Part shown: positions 17,540 through 25,995 of the stretch, piece by piece
How the letters are laid out: every line of letters starts with the position of its first letter
How positions within the stretch are numbered: the first letter of the stretch is position 1
Origin: DYJE01 sp964637565
GTDB taxonomy: Bacteria > Desulfobacterota > Desulfobacteria > Desulfobacterales > Desulfolunaceae
DNA length: 64,000 bases
NCBI GenBank assembly: GCA_964637565.1
Contig: CAZWTY010000002.1
Coordinates: forward strand, 38,932-102,931
Direction: 5' to 3'
Notes under the pieces: model-generated
The model's input: only the letters and a program-made list of their open reading frames with translations
Told to the model about the DNA's origin: nothing
Database searches by the model: none
Translations under genes and position numbers: made by a program

Positions 17540-18547
17540 GTGAAAATAATGAAACGTTTAGTCATGGTTTGCCTTTTGGCTGGAGTGACGCTCGCCGCAT
17601 GCAGCGACCGTCACTCCGATGACAACCCTGCTTTGAGAGCCACGGATTATTCAACATCTGAACACTGGCTGTCGTTGCCTGAGATTACGAAAACCGTCGA
17701 TGTTTTCTATCTTTATCCCACCGCGTGGAGAAAGCAGAACGAATCAGACCCCAACATCAACGCGGTTGACAACGATTCGATGAGAATCGGCGCAAATGCG
17801 GCTTTCGCACGTCAAGCCACAGCATTTGAAACCGTTTGCAATGTCTATGCGCCCTATTACCGGCAGGCGGATGCACTTTATACGCTGACATTGCCGACTC
17901 TGGAAGAGCGTGAAGCGGTTATCGCCGGCATTCCGACCCTGGACGCGATGGCCGCTTTCGATTATTACATCAAGCACTTCAACAACGGCCGTCCATTCAT
18001 TCTGGCCGGACATTCCCAAGGGTCGAATGTGCTTCTGAACATCCTGTCCGTCTATATGAAAGAACACCCTGATGTGTATGAACGCATGGTTGCGGCTTAT
18101 GTGATCGGCTACTCCGTGACGGAAGCCTACCTGTCCGAAAATACCCATCTGAAATTCGCAACCGGTGCGGAGGATACAGGGGTCATCATTTCATACAACA
18201 CCCAGTCACCCCATGTGGATGAGGGAAGCAACCCCGTGGTTCTTGAAGGCGCCCTGGCGATAAACCCCATCAACTGGAGTCGTGAGGAAACGCCTGCCGG
18301 TAAGGATGAAGGCCTTGGATCCTTTATGCTAAACGCAGGAGTTTTCATTCAGGTGCCCCAATACGCTGACGCCACGGTGGACCTGGATAAGGGAGTGGTG
18401 ATCTGCAGTACGGCTGATGAGGATGAACTGCACGCGTTAAGCCCGGGCCTCCCAGCTGGGATATACCACAGCTTTGATTATCCTTTTTACTATTTCAACT
18501 TGCGCGCCAATGCGGCAGCCAGAATTGCGGCTTATTTCAGCAAATGA
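17540..18547 (+). CDS. DUF3089-type lipoprotein, alpha/beta-hydrolase-like
   Basis: A 335-residue protein with an N-terminal lipoprotein signal ending LAAC-S (residues ~18-22), so probably membrane anchored outside the cytoplasm. It carries DVFYLYPTAWRK and ILAGHSQGSNVLL, the latter the nucleophile elbow (G-x-S-x-G) of alpha/beta hydrolases, as in DUF3089 proteins. The GTG at 17540 sits 7 bases after AAGGAAG; ATG at 17549 is an alternative. Base use is less GC-rich than the neighbours. The substrate is unknown. Confidence 0.75.
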   Translation: MKIMKRLVMVCLLAGVTLAACSDRHSDDNPALRATDYSTSEHWLSLPEITKTVDVFYLYPTAWRKQNESDPNINAVDNDSMRIGANAAFARQATAFETVCNVYAPYYRQADALYTLTLPTLEEREAVIAGIPTLDAMAAFDYYIKHFNNGRPFILAGHSQGSNVLLNILSVYMKEHPDVYERMVAAYVIGYSVTEAYLSENTHLKFATGAEDTGVIISYNTQSPHVDEGSNPVVLEGALAINPINWSREETPAGKDEGLGSFMLNAGVFIQVPQYADATVDLDKGVVICSTADEDELHALSPGLPAGIYHSFDYPFYYFNLRANAAARIAAYFSK

Positions 18548-19587
18548 ATCATGAAGCGGGGAAAATCATGATAATCCAAGAAAAAAACCACATGGGGAGG
18601 CGTTTGGCGTTCAGCCTTTTGGGCCTCCTGTGTCTGATGTCATGGTGTGCTGTGCTTCCTGCGGCTGCCTTCGAAACCCAGCTTAAAAAAGTTTCCCTCA
18701 TCCCCCACTGGAGCCCCCAGGCCCAGTTTGCGGGGTATTACGTGGCCATGGAAAAAGGCATCTACCGGAAACACGGCATGGACATGACCGTTCTCAAAGG
18801 AGGGCCGGGTTGCTCATCCCTGGATTACCTGGAAAACGGAAGGGCCGATTTCGCGGTGCAATGGCTGACCACGGCCATGCAGCGCCATGATCGGGGCCTC
18901 CCCCTGGTCCATCTGGCTCAGGTGGTTCCCCGCTCGTCCATGCTGCTGGTGGCGAAAAAATCCAGCGGCATCCGGAAACCCTCGGATATGAACGGAAAAA
19001 AAGTGGGGCTTTGGGGCGGGGACTTCGCCATTCCCCCCAGGGCCTTTTTCGTGAAGCACAACCTCACGGTGAAAGAGGTTCCCCAGTCCTACACCGTCAA
19101 CCTGTTCCTGAGGGGCGGCGTGGATGTGGCGTCGGCCATGTGGTACAACGAGTACCACACCATCCTGGGCACGGGCGTGGACAACGACGAACTGACCGTC
19201 TTCCCTCTTCACACCCACGGGGTGAACTTCCCCGAAGACGGGCTCTACATGATGGAAGCCGCTTACAAGAAAAACCCCGGTCTGGCCCAGGCGTTTGTCA
19301 AAGCCTCCTTCGAGGGCTGGCAGTACGCTTTCGACCATCCCGAAGAAGCCCTGGACATCATCACGGCCCATATGCGAAAGGCCAGAATCCCCTCCAACCG
19401 GGCCCACCAGCGCTGGATGCTGTCCCGGATGAAGGACCTGGTCATGCCCGGGAAAAGCGGGATTCCCGCAGACACCCTCAATCCTGAAAATTTCAAGTCC
19501 GTGGCGGATTTTCTCCTCAAGGAGCGCCTGATCCGACAGGCCCCGGATTATCGAACGTTTACCGGAGGAACCCATGGAAACCGTTAA
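18544..19587 (+). CDS. NMT1/THI5-type periplasmic substrate-binding protein
   Basis: A 347-residue precursor with a signal peptide (RLAFSLLGLLCLMSWCAVLPAAAF, residues ~20-43) and the family opening VSLIPHWSPQAQFAGYYVAMEKGIYRKHGM. Such proteins bind pyrimidine precursors, sulfonates, riboflavin or similar ligands for ABC importers. No permease or ATPase gene is present; instead its end overlaps the start of the SpoIIE phosphatase, which has a periplasmic sensor domain. The ATG at 18544 overlaps the previous stop; ATG at 18568 after GGGGAAAATC is an alternative. Confidence 0.85.
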   Translation: MNHEAGKIMIIQEKNHMGRRLAFSLLGLLCLMSWCAVLPAAAFETQLKKVSLIPHWSPQAQFAGYYVAMEKGIYRKHGMDMTVLKGGPGCSSLDYLENGRADFAVQWLTTAMQRHDRGLPLVHLAQVVPRSSMLLVAKKSSGIRKPSDMNGKKVGLWGGDFAIPPRAFFVKHNLTVKEVPQSYTVNLFLRGGVDVASAMWYNEYHTILGTGVDNDELTVFPLHTHGVNFPEDGLYMMEAAYKKNPGLAQAFVKASFEGWQYAFDHPEEALDIITAHMRKARIPSNRAHQRWMLSRMKDLVMPGKSGIPADTLNPENFKSVADFLLKERLIRQAPDYRTFTGGTHGNR

Positions 19588-21559
19588 GCCGAAAACACCA
19601 AACACCCGGATCGTCTGGTGGCGGCGGCTGGCCGTCCGTCTCACGGCCGTGTTCCTCCTGTGCTGCACCCTGGTTTTCGGCCTGGCCATCGGCTACAACT
19701 ACATCCAGGCCCGGGCCATGATCACGGGAAAACTGGAGCCCACGGCCCGGCACCTGGTGACGGCGGCCGCGGCCCGGGTGGAAAAGGTGATCACCTCGGT
19801 GACGGCCCAGACCGAGTCCATGGCCCGGAGCCTGGAGATCCTGGGGGTGAGCGACGCCACCCTGCTTCCGTTTATCCAGGCCTCGGTCCTGTCCCACCCG
19901 GATGTGTACGGTTCGGCCGTGGCTTTTGAAACCTGGCCGGACGGACGTTTCAAAACACCCCGCGCCCCCTATTTCTACCGGACAGCCGAGGGGGTGGGCA
20001 GCCTGGATCTGGCCAACAGTTACGACTACCATCTCCAGGACTGGTACCAGATCGCCCGTGAGCTGGGACGGACCGAATGGAGCGAACCTTACTTTGACGA
20101 AGGCGGGGGCGACGCCCTGATGGCCACCTGTTCGGTGCCGTTCTTCGAAACAAAAAACGGCAGACGGCGGATCGCCGGCATCGTCACCGCCGACGTGTCC
20201 CTGAAGCGCCTCACGGACATCGTATCTTCCATCCAGGTGCTCAAGACAGGCTACGGGTTTCTCCTGTCCCGGAACGGAACCTTTCTCGCCCACCCGCGCC
20301 AGGATCTCATCATGAACGAATCCCTGTTCAGCCTGGCCGAAGACAGGAACAGCCCGGAGATCCGGAAAATCGGCCGGAGCATGGTTCGGGGGGAATCTGG
20401 TTTCATTCCCTACCAGGCCGTCAGCGGCGTGGACAGCTGGATGTACTACGCCCCCCTTCCCTCGGTGGGCTGGACCCTGGGCGTGATTTTCCCCAAAGAC
20501 GAACTGTTCGCCGACATCCGCGCCCTGACGTTTGCCATGGCCGGCATGGGCCTTGCCGGATTTCTTCTCCTGGCCCTGGTGATCGTGCTCATCGCCCGGA
20601 CCATCACCACCCCGATCCGCGCCCTGGCCGATGCCACCACCCGGATCGCCGAAGGGGATTTTACGGCTCCCCTGCCCCGGGTCTCGTCCAAAGATGAAGT
20701 GGGGGCCCTCACCCGGGACTTCAGGATCATGAGAGATTCCCTGACTGAGCATATCCGCCAGCTCACCGAAACCACGGCGGCCCGGGAACGGATGGAAAGC
20801 GAACTGAAAATCGCCCATGACATCCAGATGTCCATCCTTCCCAAGACCTTCCCCCCCTTTCCCAGCCGGGATGAATTCGACCTTTACGCCACCATCGCCC
20901 CGGCCCGGGAGGTGGGTGGTGATTTCTACGATTTTTTCCAGCTCGACGAGGACCGGCTCTGTTTCGTCATCGGCGACGTGTCGGGGAAAGGGGTTCCCGC
21001 GGCCCTGTTCATGGCCGTGACCAAGACCCTGATCAAGTCCTTTGCCAGGGACAAACAGGACGTGAGCCCCGAGGCCATCCTGGTCCATGTGAACGAGGAA
21101 CTGGCGGCGGACAACGACGCCTGCATGTTCGTCACCCTGTTCTGCGGAATCCTTCACACGATCACAGGCGAAGTGTACTACGCCAACGCAGGCCACAACC
21201 CGCCCCTTCTGGTCCGTCGGGACGGCACCGTATCATGGCTGCCCAAGGCCAAGGCCCTGATGGCCGGCCCCATGCCCGGAATCTCTTACAGCCTGGAACG
21301 CCTGGTCCTTGAACCGGGAGAAAGCCTGTTCCTGTACACCGATGGGGTGACCGAGGCCATGAACCAGGCCGAAGAACTTTACTCCGAACAAAGGCTGGAG
21401 ACGGAACTGTCCTTGTTTGCCGGACAGCCCATCCGCAGGGGCATCGATTCGGTCCTAAGCTCCATACGCCGTTTCGTTGACGGGGCCGAACAGTCCGACG
21501 ACATCACCATGATGGCGGTCCGTTATTCGGGAGAAAGGGAGACAGGGCGCATAGAGTGA
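19574..21559 (+). CDS. Membrane SpoIIE-type PP2C phosphatase with Cache and HAMP domains
   Basis: A 661-residue sensor phosphatase. TM1 (about 13-35), an extracytoplasmic dCache-like domain (about 45-300, with YFDEGGGDALMATCSVPF), TM2 (about 312-336), HAMP (about 337-390), a short coiled coil and a SpoIIE PP2C domain (430-650) with GDVSGKGVPAALFM, YTDGVTEAMN and DDITMMAV. It should dephosphorylate the STAS protein at 16666, completing a partner switch driven by an external ligand. Its start lies 13 bases inside the binding-protein gene, so the two are translationally coupled. Confidence 0.93.
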   Translation: METVKPKTPNTRIVWWRRLAVRLTAVFLLCCTLVFGLAIGYNYIQARAMITGKLEPTARHLVTAAAARVEKVITSVTAQTESMARSLEILGVSDATLLPFIQASVLSHPDVYGSAVAFETWPDGRFKTPRAPYFYRTAEGVGSLDLANSYDYHLQDWYQIARELGRTEWSEPYFDEGGGDALMATCSVPFFETKNGRRRIAGIVTADVSLKRLTDIVSSIQVLKTGYGFLLSRNGTFLAHPRQDLIMNESLFSLAEDRNSPEIRKIGRSMVRGESGFIPYQAVSGVDSWMYYAPLPSVGWTLGVIFPKDELFADIRALTFAMAGMGLAGFLLLALVIVLIARTITTPIRALADATTRIAEGDFTAPLPRVSSKDEVGALTRDFRIMRDSLTEHIRQLTETTAARERMESELKIAHDIQMSILPKTFPPFPSRDEFDLYATIAPAREVGGDFYDFFQLDEDRLCFVIGDVSGKGVPAALFMAVTKTLIKSFARDKQDVSPEAILVHVNEELAADNDACMFVTLFCGILHTITGEVYYANAGHNPPLLVRRDGTVSWLPKAKALMAGPMPGISYSLERLVLEPGESLFLYTDGVTEAMNQAEELYSEQRLETELSLFAGQPIRRGIDSVLSSIRRFVDGAEQSDDITMMAVRYSGERETGRIE

Positions 21560-21639
21560 GATCGGGAGGCCTGATTCAAAAGTGGCCCCCGAGATTTTTG
21601 TTGATTCTGGTTCCGCGGGGACGTAAATAGAATCTTGCT

Positions 21640-21674
21640 CCGGACCGGGAGATGATCACCCGGACCGGCTTTTT
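21640..21674 (+). terminator. Probable terminator after the phosphatase gene
   Basis: CCGGACCGGG (21640-21649) and CCCGGACCGG (21659-21668) form a 10-bp stem with one central mismatch and a 9-base loop, followed by CTTTTTG. It lies upstream of the ankyrin gene's own ribosome site, so it may end the partner-switching transcript. Confidence 0.5.
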
Positions 21675-21702
21675 GAAAACCTGCAGGATAGGAGTCAAGC
21701 GG

Positions 21703-22497
21703 ATGTCCCCAGTCATCAACATCACCCTTTTCGCTGTGGTTTGCGTGGCGGCCACACTCTGGAAAATGAAACGCCGCAAAGCCCACGCCCTTCATGACGC
21801 GGCGGCGGACGGTAACCTGGAGCGGATAGGCGCCCTGGTCGCGTCAGGCTTTGCCGTGGACACCCTGTACGACCAGGTGTCCGCCCTCCACGTGGCGGTG
21901 ATGAAAAACCAGGCCGAAGCGGCGAAGAAACTGCTGGACCTCGGCGCATCCGTCAACCTGAAAACCCTGGACGAGACGGGCGTCACGCCCCTGCATCTTT
22001 CGGCCACCACAGGAAATGCGGACATGGCGGCCCTGCTGTTCGACCATGGAGCCGACCTTGACATCCATGCGTCGAACGGTGAACCGCCCTTGCTGACGGC
22101 GGCCCGATACGGCCACCAGGAGATGGTGGACCTTCTGGTGTCCCGCGGCGCAGATCTTCAGGCCACCAGCGCCCAGGGAAACAACCTGCTGTTCATGTGC
22201 ATCTTTGCAAACGACACCAGAGCCGCAAACCTTCTCCTTGATGCCGGCATGAATCCCAATGTCCAGGACAAGGACAAACGGGCCTATGCCCTCCATGCCG
22301 CCATGATCTACGCCATCCATTCAGGAAACACGGACATGGTGGAATGCCTTCTGGCCCACGGGGCAGACCCCGACGTGCGCGACCAGCACGGCATGACACC
22401 TCTCAAGATGGCCAGGATCGACAAGAGGGACAAACTGATCGACCTGCTCACAGCCCACGGCGCAGGACAGGGTAAAGCAGAGAAAGAACCGACATGA
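21703..22497 (+). CDS. Ankyrin-repeat membrane-anchored protein
   Basis: A 264-residue protein with an N-terminal membrane segment (VINITLFAVVCVAATLWKM) followed by about six ankyrin repeats from residue 25 to 255, e.g. DETGVTPLHLSATTGNADMA and DQHGMTPLKMARID. Ankyrin repeats mediate protein-protein contacts; the partner is unknown. The start at 21703 was preferred over 21652 because GGAGTCAAGCGG lies directly before it. It overlaps the hydratase gene that follows by ATGA. Confidence 0.85.
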   Translation: MSPVINITLFAVVCVAATLWKMKRRKAHALHDAAADGNLERIGALVASGFAVDTLYDQVSALHVAVMKNQAEAAKKLLDLGASVNLKTLDETGVTPLHLSATTGNADMAALLFDHGADLDIHASNGEPPLLTAARYGHQEMVDLLVSRGADLQATSAQGNNLLFMCIFANDTRAANLLLDAGMNPNVQDKDKRAYALHAAMIYAIHSGNTDMVECLLAHGADPDVRDQHGMTPLKMARIDKRDKLIDLLTAHGAGQGKAEKEPT

Positions 22498-22955
22498 GAT
22501 ATTTTGAAGACATCACCGTGGGACAGCGTGAAACGGTGGGCGTGTACGATCTCAGCGAAGAGGACATTCTCACCTATGCCCGAAAATGGGACCCCCACGA
22601 AACCCATATCGATCCTGAGGCCGCCCAAAACACCGTCTTTAAGGGCCTGACCGCCGCCGGAACCCATCTCATCGCCATTACCGTCCGCCTGCTGGTCACC
22701 TGCCCGGCTCAGGTGAGCGTTCTCGCGGGCCTGGGTTGGGATGAGGTCCGTTTTCTCAAACCCGGACGCCCGGGAGACCGTCTGACCCTTGTCCGCCAGT
22801 GCGTCGACAAGCGCCCCTCGGTTTCCAAACCCGACCGTGGCATCGTGAAAAACCGCCTGGAACTCAGCAACCAGGATGGTCTTCTGCTGGTCAGTTATTT
22901 TGACACCATCCTGATGGCAAGGCGGCCGGAAGCAAAGATTACCAAGTCAAACTAA
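22494..22955 (+). CDS. MaoC-like (R)-hydratase/dehydratase
   Basis: A 153-residue hotdog-fold protein. It has the FEDITVGQRETVG opening and YARKWDPHETHIDPEAA, where the Asp and His of D-x4-H form the catalytic dyad of MaoC-type hydratases. They hydrate or dehydrate enoyl-CoA-type thioesters. Length and order fit stand-alone MaoC proteins. Its 3' end overlaps the toxin gene on the other strand by 4 bases. No fatty-acid gene is adjacent, so the physiological substrate is open. Confidence 0.88.
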   Translation: MRYFEDITVGQRETVGVYDLSEEDILTYARKWDPHETHIDPEAAQNTVFKGLTAAGTHLIAITVRLLVTCPAQVSVLAGLGWDEVRFLKPGRPGDRLTLVRQCVDKRPSVSKPDRGIVKNRLELSNQDGLLLVSYFDTILMARRPEAKITKSN

Positions 22956-23221
22956 TAGTGGTATCTACAGGCAAGTATTCTGATTTTGTCTTTTTGAACC
23001 TGATACACCAGCCGGTGTTCCTGGTCTATCCGCCGAGACCAGCATCCTGACAAATCATGCTTTAACATCTCCGGTTTACCGGTTCCCTGAAATGGGTCTT
23101 TTTGAATTTCTTTTATGAGTTTAACAATCCGAAGAGCTTTTTTACGGTCTTTTTCAATCCACCACGAAAGGTCTTCAAATCCAGCCGGATCAAATTCCAA
23201 GCTTCTTGCAGACGTCGTCAA
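22952..23221 (-). CDS. yoeB: YoeB-type mRNA interferase toxin
   Basis: An 89-residue RelE/YoeB-fold toxin that should cleave mRNA in the ribosome A site. Family residues are present: Glu in GKPEMLKHDLSG (about 50), Arg in SRRIDQEHRLVYQ (about 63-70) and the terminal CRYHY with the catalytic His-Tyr. The gene starts inside the antitoxin gene (about 30-base overlap), the usual arrangement for coupled toxin-antitoxin expression. The exact start within the overlap is not certain. Confidence 0.9.
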   Translation of the reverse strand: MTTSARSLEFDPAGFEDLSWWIEKDRKKALRIVKLIKEIQKDPFQGTGKPEMLKHDLSGCWSRRIDQEHRLVYQVQKDKIRILACRYHY

Positions 23222-23393
23222 AAGGGATGCCCTCCTTGTTGTTTTTCGCTTTTATAAGACGGTTTTTCATGGTCTCACTTTTAAGGAGATAGGCCGTTTC
23301 TTTTTCTGACTGAAGCTCTTTCCAGAGATCAATCGGGACAATAACCCCAGTTATTTTGTTGTGCTGATCGGATATGTATTGAATTTTTTGCAT
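23190..23393 (-). CDS. Antitoxin of the YoeB pair (Phd/RelB-like)
   Basis: A 67-residue protein with an N-terminal beta segment (KIQYISDQHNKITGVIVPIDLW) and a charged helical C-terminus (EETAYLLKSE-like, ending DDVCKKLGI), typical of short antitoxins that bind both operator DNA and the toxin. It precedes the toxin gene and has an AAAGGGA ribosome site. The AT-rich sequence upstream (23400-23460) is the likely autoregulated promoter. It is shorter than classical YefM, so I leave the symbol blank. Confidence 0.8.
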   Translation of the reverse strand: MQKIQYISDQHNKITGVIVPIDLWKELQSEKETAYLLKSETMKNRLIKAKNNKEGIPFDDVCKKLGI

Positions 23394-23475
23394 TGAACGT
23401 TCCCTTTATTTTATATAAAAATATTGATTATTAGGTATGTTACACTATATGGGCACGATTTTTCCAGATAAAAAA

Positions 23476-23622
23476 TTAAGATAGAATTCCGGGTTCCATT
23501 GTTCTTGATAAATCAGCACCACAATCCCATTCGACAAAGTATCCACCATTGAAAATCTTTAAGAATTCGGAGTGATCTTTAAATGTTTCATATTTCAGAT
23601 TCAGCAGACTATCTGAAACCAT
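23476..23622 (-). pseudogene. DUF2442-like C-terminal fragment
   Basis: A 48-codon minus-strand frame (ATG at 23622, TAA at 23476-23478) encodes KYETFKDHSEFLKIFNGGYF then VEWDCGADLS, which fits the C-terminal half of DUF2442 proteins (typically ...LKDPELF...VxWxxGADLS...). The usual N-terminal half is missing: an in-frame TAA lies just upstream. DUF2442 genes often sit in toxin-antitoxin-like pairs. Most likely a decayed remnant beside the YoeB pair; a genuine micro-protein is possible. Confidence 0.4.
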
Positions 23623-23687
23623 CGGAAGAAAACGTTAAATCCTGAAATCCATATTGCCGTTGTTTCCACGGATACGATCCGGGCCTA

Positions 23688-24668
23688 TCACACGATTTTT
23701 CTTGCAATGATTTTCTGATTCGACGTCTGGCAGCCCAAAAACCGGGCCAGGAGATCCACGCCGGTGAAGACCGCCAGAAGCGCGGGATTCCGGTCGCTGA
23801 CCCATCCGGCCAGGCGGTTTTTCCGGTCATCTTTTCCGAACCCGTGGAAAAGCAGAGCGTGAACGCTGAAAATCCAGATGATGGGCGCCAGCAGATCGTT
23901 CTGGACGATCACGTCAAGCCCTGCCCGTTCCATCAGGTACCGGAGATCCCGGCGTCCGAACAGATGGAGATGTCTTGGGAAATAGTAGCCGCCCCAGAAC
24001 GATTGCCGGAACAAACGGCGGTCGTAGCCTCCGGGATTCGGGGTTTCGATGCTGACGTATCCCCCGGGTTTAAGGGCGGCCGACAGTTTTTCCATCACGG
24101 CCACCGGGTCTGCCACATGCTCGATCACCTGGTTCATGATGATCAGGTCGAACCGTTCCAGTCCCAGCTCCGCCTGCTCCACCGAAACGCCCCGGACCGC
24201 GATGCCCATGGCCGAACATCGGGCCGCCGCGCCTTGGGGAAGCGCCATGTCGAGTCCTGAGATTTCAAGACCGGGATACCTGCGTTTCAGATCCATCAGA
24301 AGAGACCCGTCGCCGCAGCCCACCTCGAGAACCGAGGCCCTGCCGGACAGAAGCGGCCTGAAAAACCGGAGGCGCCGGTTGATTACCAGGGACTTGAACC
24401 TGGCGATCAGCCGGGACCTGCCCGTGGTGTGACGGCCGGAGAGGGTGTAGTAGTCCGAAGGATAGGCCAGGTGGAGTGTTCTGTCGGAGGGCCTGGGGTT
24501 CAGGTACACATGGCCGCAGGCCGAGCATTGCACGAATGTGAACACCCGGTCCGATGTCCTGTACTCGTAATCCCCGCCTTTGGCGAAAAACCCGGACGTG
24601 CCGCAGCCGCAGAGGACGCAGGCCGTATCCACACATTCATAGTCATATGACCTGGTTCGGGCTGTCAT
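23688..24668 (-). CDS. SAM-dependent methyltransferase with N-terminal zinc ribbon
   Basis: A 326-residue class I methyltransferase. Residues ~10-55 form a zinc ribbon (CVLCGCG and CSACGHVYLNPRP). The SAM-binding motif is SVLEVGCGDGSLL (about 112-124), followed by FDLIIMNQVIEHVADPV, as in the Methyltransf_23 group that often modifies sugars, polyketides or lipids. A hydrophobic stretch near residue 265 (APIIWIFSVHALLF) may contact the membrane. It overlaps the upstream radical SAM gene by ATGA, so the pair is likely one pathway step set; substrate unknown. Confidence 0.88.
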   Translation of the reverse strand: MTARTRSYDYECVDTACVLCGCGTSGFFAKGGDYEYRTSDRVFTFVQCSACGHVYLNPRPSDRTLHLAYPSDYYTLSGRHTTGRSRLIARFKSLVINRRLRFFRPLLSGRASVLEVGCGDGSLLMDLKRRYPGLEISGLDMALPQGAAARCSAMGIAVRGVSVEQAELGLERFDLIIMNQVIEHVADPVAVMEKLSAALKPGGYVSIETPNPGGYDRRLFRQSFWGGYYFPRHLHLFGRRDLRYLMERAGLDVIVQNDLLAPIIWIFSVHALLFHGFGKDDRKNRLAGWVSDRNPALLAVFTGVDLLARFLGCQTSNQKIIARKIV

Positions 24669-25753
24669 GTCGCGCCTCCCTTGTCCGGGGGCAGAAGCAT
24701 CTCCGGGAATATGTCCCGGCAGTCGGCGGGAAGGTCATTAGGTTTCATGGCCAGAAGTCTTGAAAACACCTGACGGTGAAACGCCCTGTCTTCCGCCGCC
24801 ACACAGATCCGGGGATAGCCTGAAAAAAAAGACACGCCCCGCATTCTTTGCACAATGTCCCCCAAAGGTTCCTGCCTCACATTCCCGAAGGTCACATGGA
24901 TGAACGGACAGGGAAGCACCTCGCCGTCAGCTGTGATGTACACTTTTTCCGTGGCCGCAGGGCAGCCCCTGGCGTTTCTTCCCGGCTCATGGTCCGTGGA
25001 TGTGGCCGGGTAACGGCGGAGAAGGTCCGTGAGGAAGGCCCTGTCCTCCTCTTCCAGGATCACACGGTCATGTCCGGCCCAGTTTCCGCAGGGGACAGCC
25101 AGGTTGAACAGACAGATCGCCCCCAGGCCGTTCACCAGACGGATCGTGTCCAGCAGTTCCCTGGACCTCACATTTTCGCGGGTCACCGTGGTTCCCACCA
25201 GAACCTGCATGCCGGCCTTTTTCGCATGTCTGACCGCATCGATCACCGCGTCGTAGGACCGGTCCGAGCCCCTGAACCTGTTGTGCGCCACCCTGTAGGG
25301 ACTGTCCAGACTGGTGGTGATGCAGTTCACCCCGAGGTCCGCCAGCTCTTTCGCCCGTCTATCGGAAAGAAGCATGCCGTTGGTCTGGATGGAGATGTAG
25401 TGCCTGTCCGGCTTGAGGATGGGGATCAACCCGTCAAGCCCTTTCCACATCAGAGGTTCTCCCCCGGTGATGTTGAACGACAGGTTGTCCAGGATTTCGG
25501 CCTGTTCCACAATCTTCCGGTAGTCGTTAAGATCCAGGGGTTTACGGTCTTTTTTCAGGACACCGGCGGAGCAGTGGTCGCAGGTCAGGTTGCAGTCGTA
25601 GGACACGGCCAGATCGATAATTCTGAACCCTTGTTTTTTATGGAAAAACGAGGCGCCCCTGGCCGTAATCTGGTGTTTCACCACATGAAAACGAAACGGT
25701 TTCACCGTGTAATAGAAAAAAAGCAGGCGTCTGATCAGATCCGGATATTTCAA
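24665..25753 (-). CDS. Radical SAM protein
   Basis: A 362-residue radical SAM enzyme: the 4Fe-4S motif CNLTCDHC (Cx3Cx2C) lies near residue 54-61, followed by the SAM-binding NITGGEPLMW. The C-terminal part has CPAATEKVYITADGEVLPCPF, a reduced SPASM-like segment with few cysteines. It resembles radical SAM proteins that modify peptides or lipid-linked compounds, but no precursor peptide was found nearby. The start is a TTG at 25753 after GGGTGG. Coupled by overlap to the methyltransferase gene. Confidence 0.85.
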   Translation of the reverse strand: MKYPDLIRRLLFFYYTVKPFRFHVVKHQITARGASFFHKKQGFRIIDLAVSYDCNLTCDHCSAGVLKKDRKPLDLNDYRKIVEQAEILDNLSFNITGGEPLMWKGLDGLIPILKPDRHYISIQTNGMLLSDRRAKELADLGVNCITTSLDSPYRVAHNRFRGSDRSYDAVIDAVRHAKKAGMQVLVGTTVTRENVRSRELLDTIRLVNGLGAICLFNLAVPCGNWAGHDRVILEEEDRAFLTDLLRRYPATSTDHEPGRNARGCPAATEKVYITADGEVLPCPFIHVTFGNVRQEPLGDIVQRMRGVSFFSGYPRICVAAEDRAFHRQVFSRLLAMKPNDLPADCRDIFPEMLLPPDKGGAT

Positions 25754-25995
25754 CCCAAACCACCCTGTCCCAACGTTGTGTTTCCTGTAAAAATCGAGGC
25801 GAGCCTGAACACAGCCTTATATAAATATGGATTTTTTCTCAAGGTCAAAAAAACATTTTATCTGTCAGGTTTTCAGGCTAATATGCCGATGCAGTGAACA
25901 TTCCTGAAACGCCAGGCCGCCGGTCGCCTCTTTTGGATCTTCCGGCGGTCATGGACTGAGACAAGCACCCTTGAGAAGGCCCTCCAGTCGAAACC

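Noticed and set aside
19559..21196. Minus-strand open frame of 545 codons opposite the SpoIIE phosphatase
   Set aside because: Antisense shadow; no start context and no recognisable domain.
24665..25995. Peptide-modification (RiPP) cluster
   Set aside because: A radical SAM gene is present but I found no short precursor with a leader-core pattern nearby, so the call would rest on the enzyme alone.
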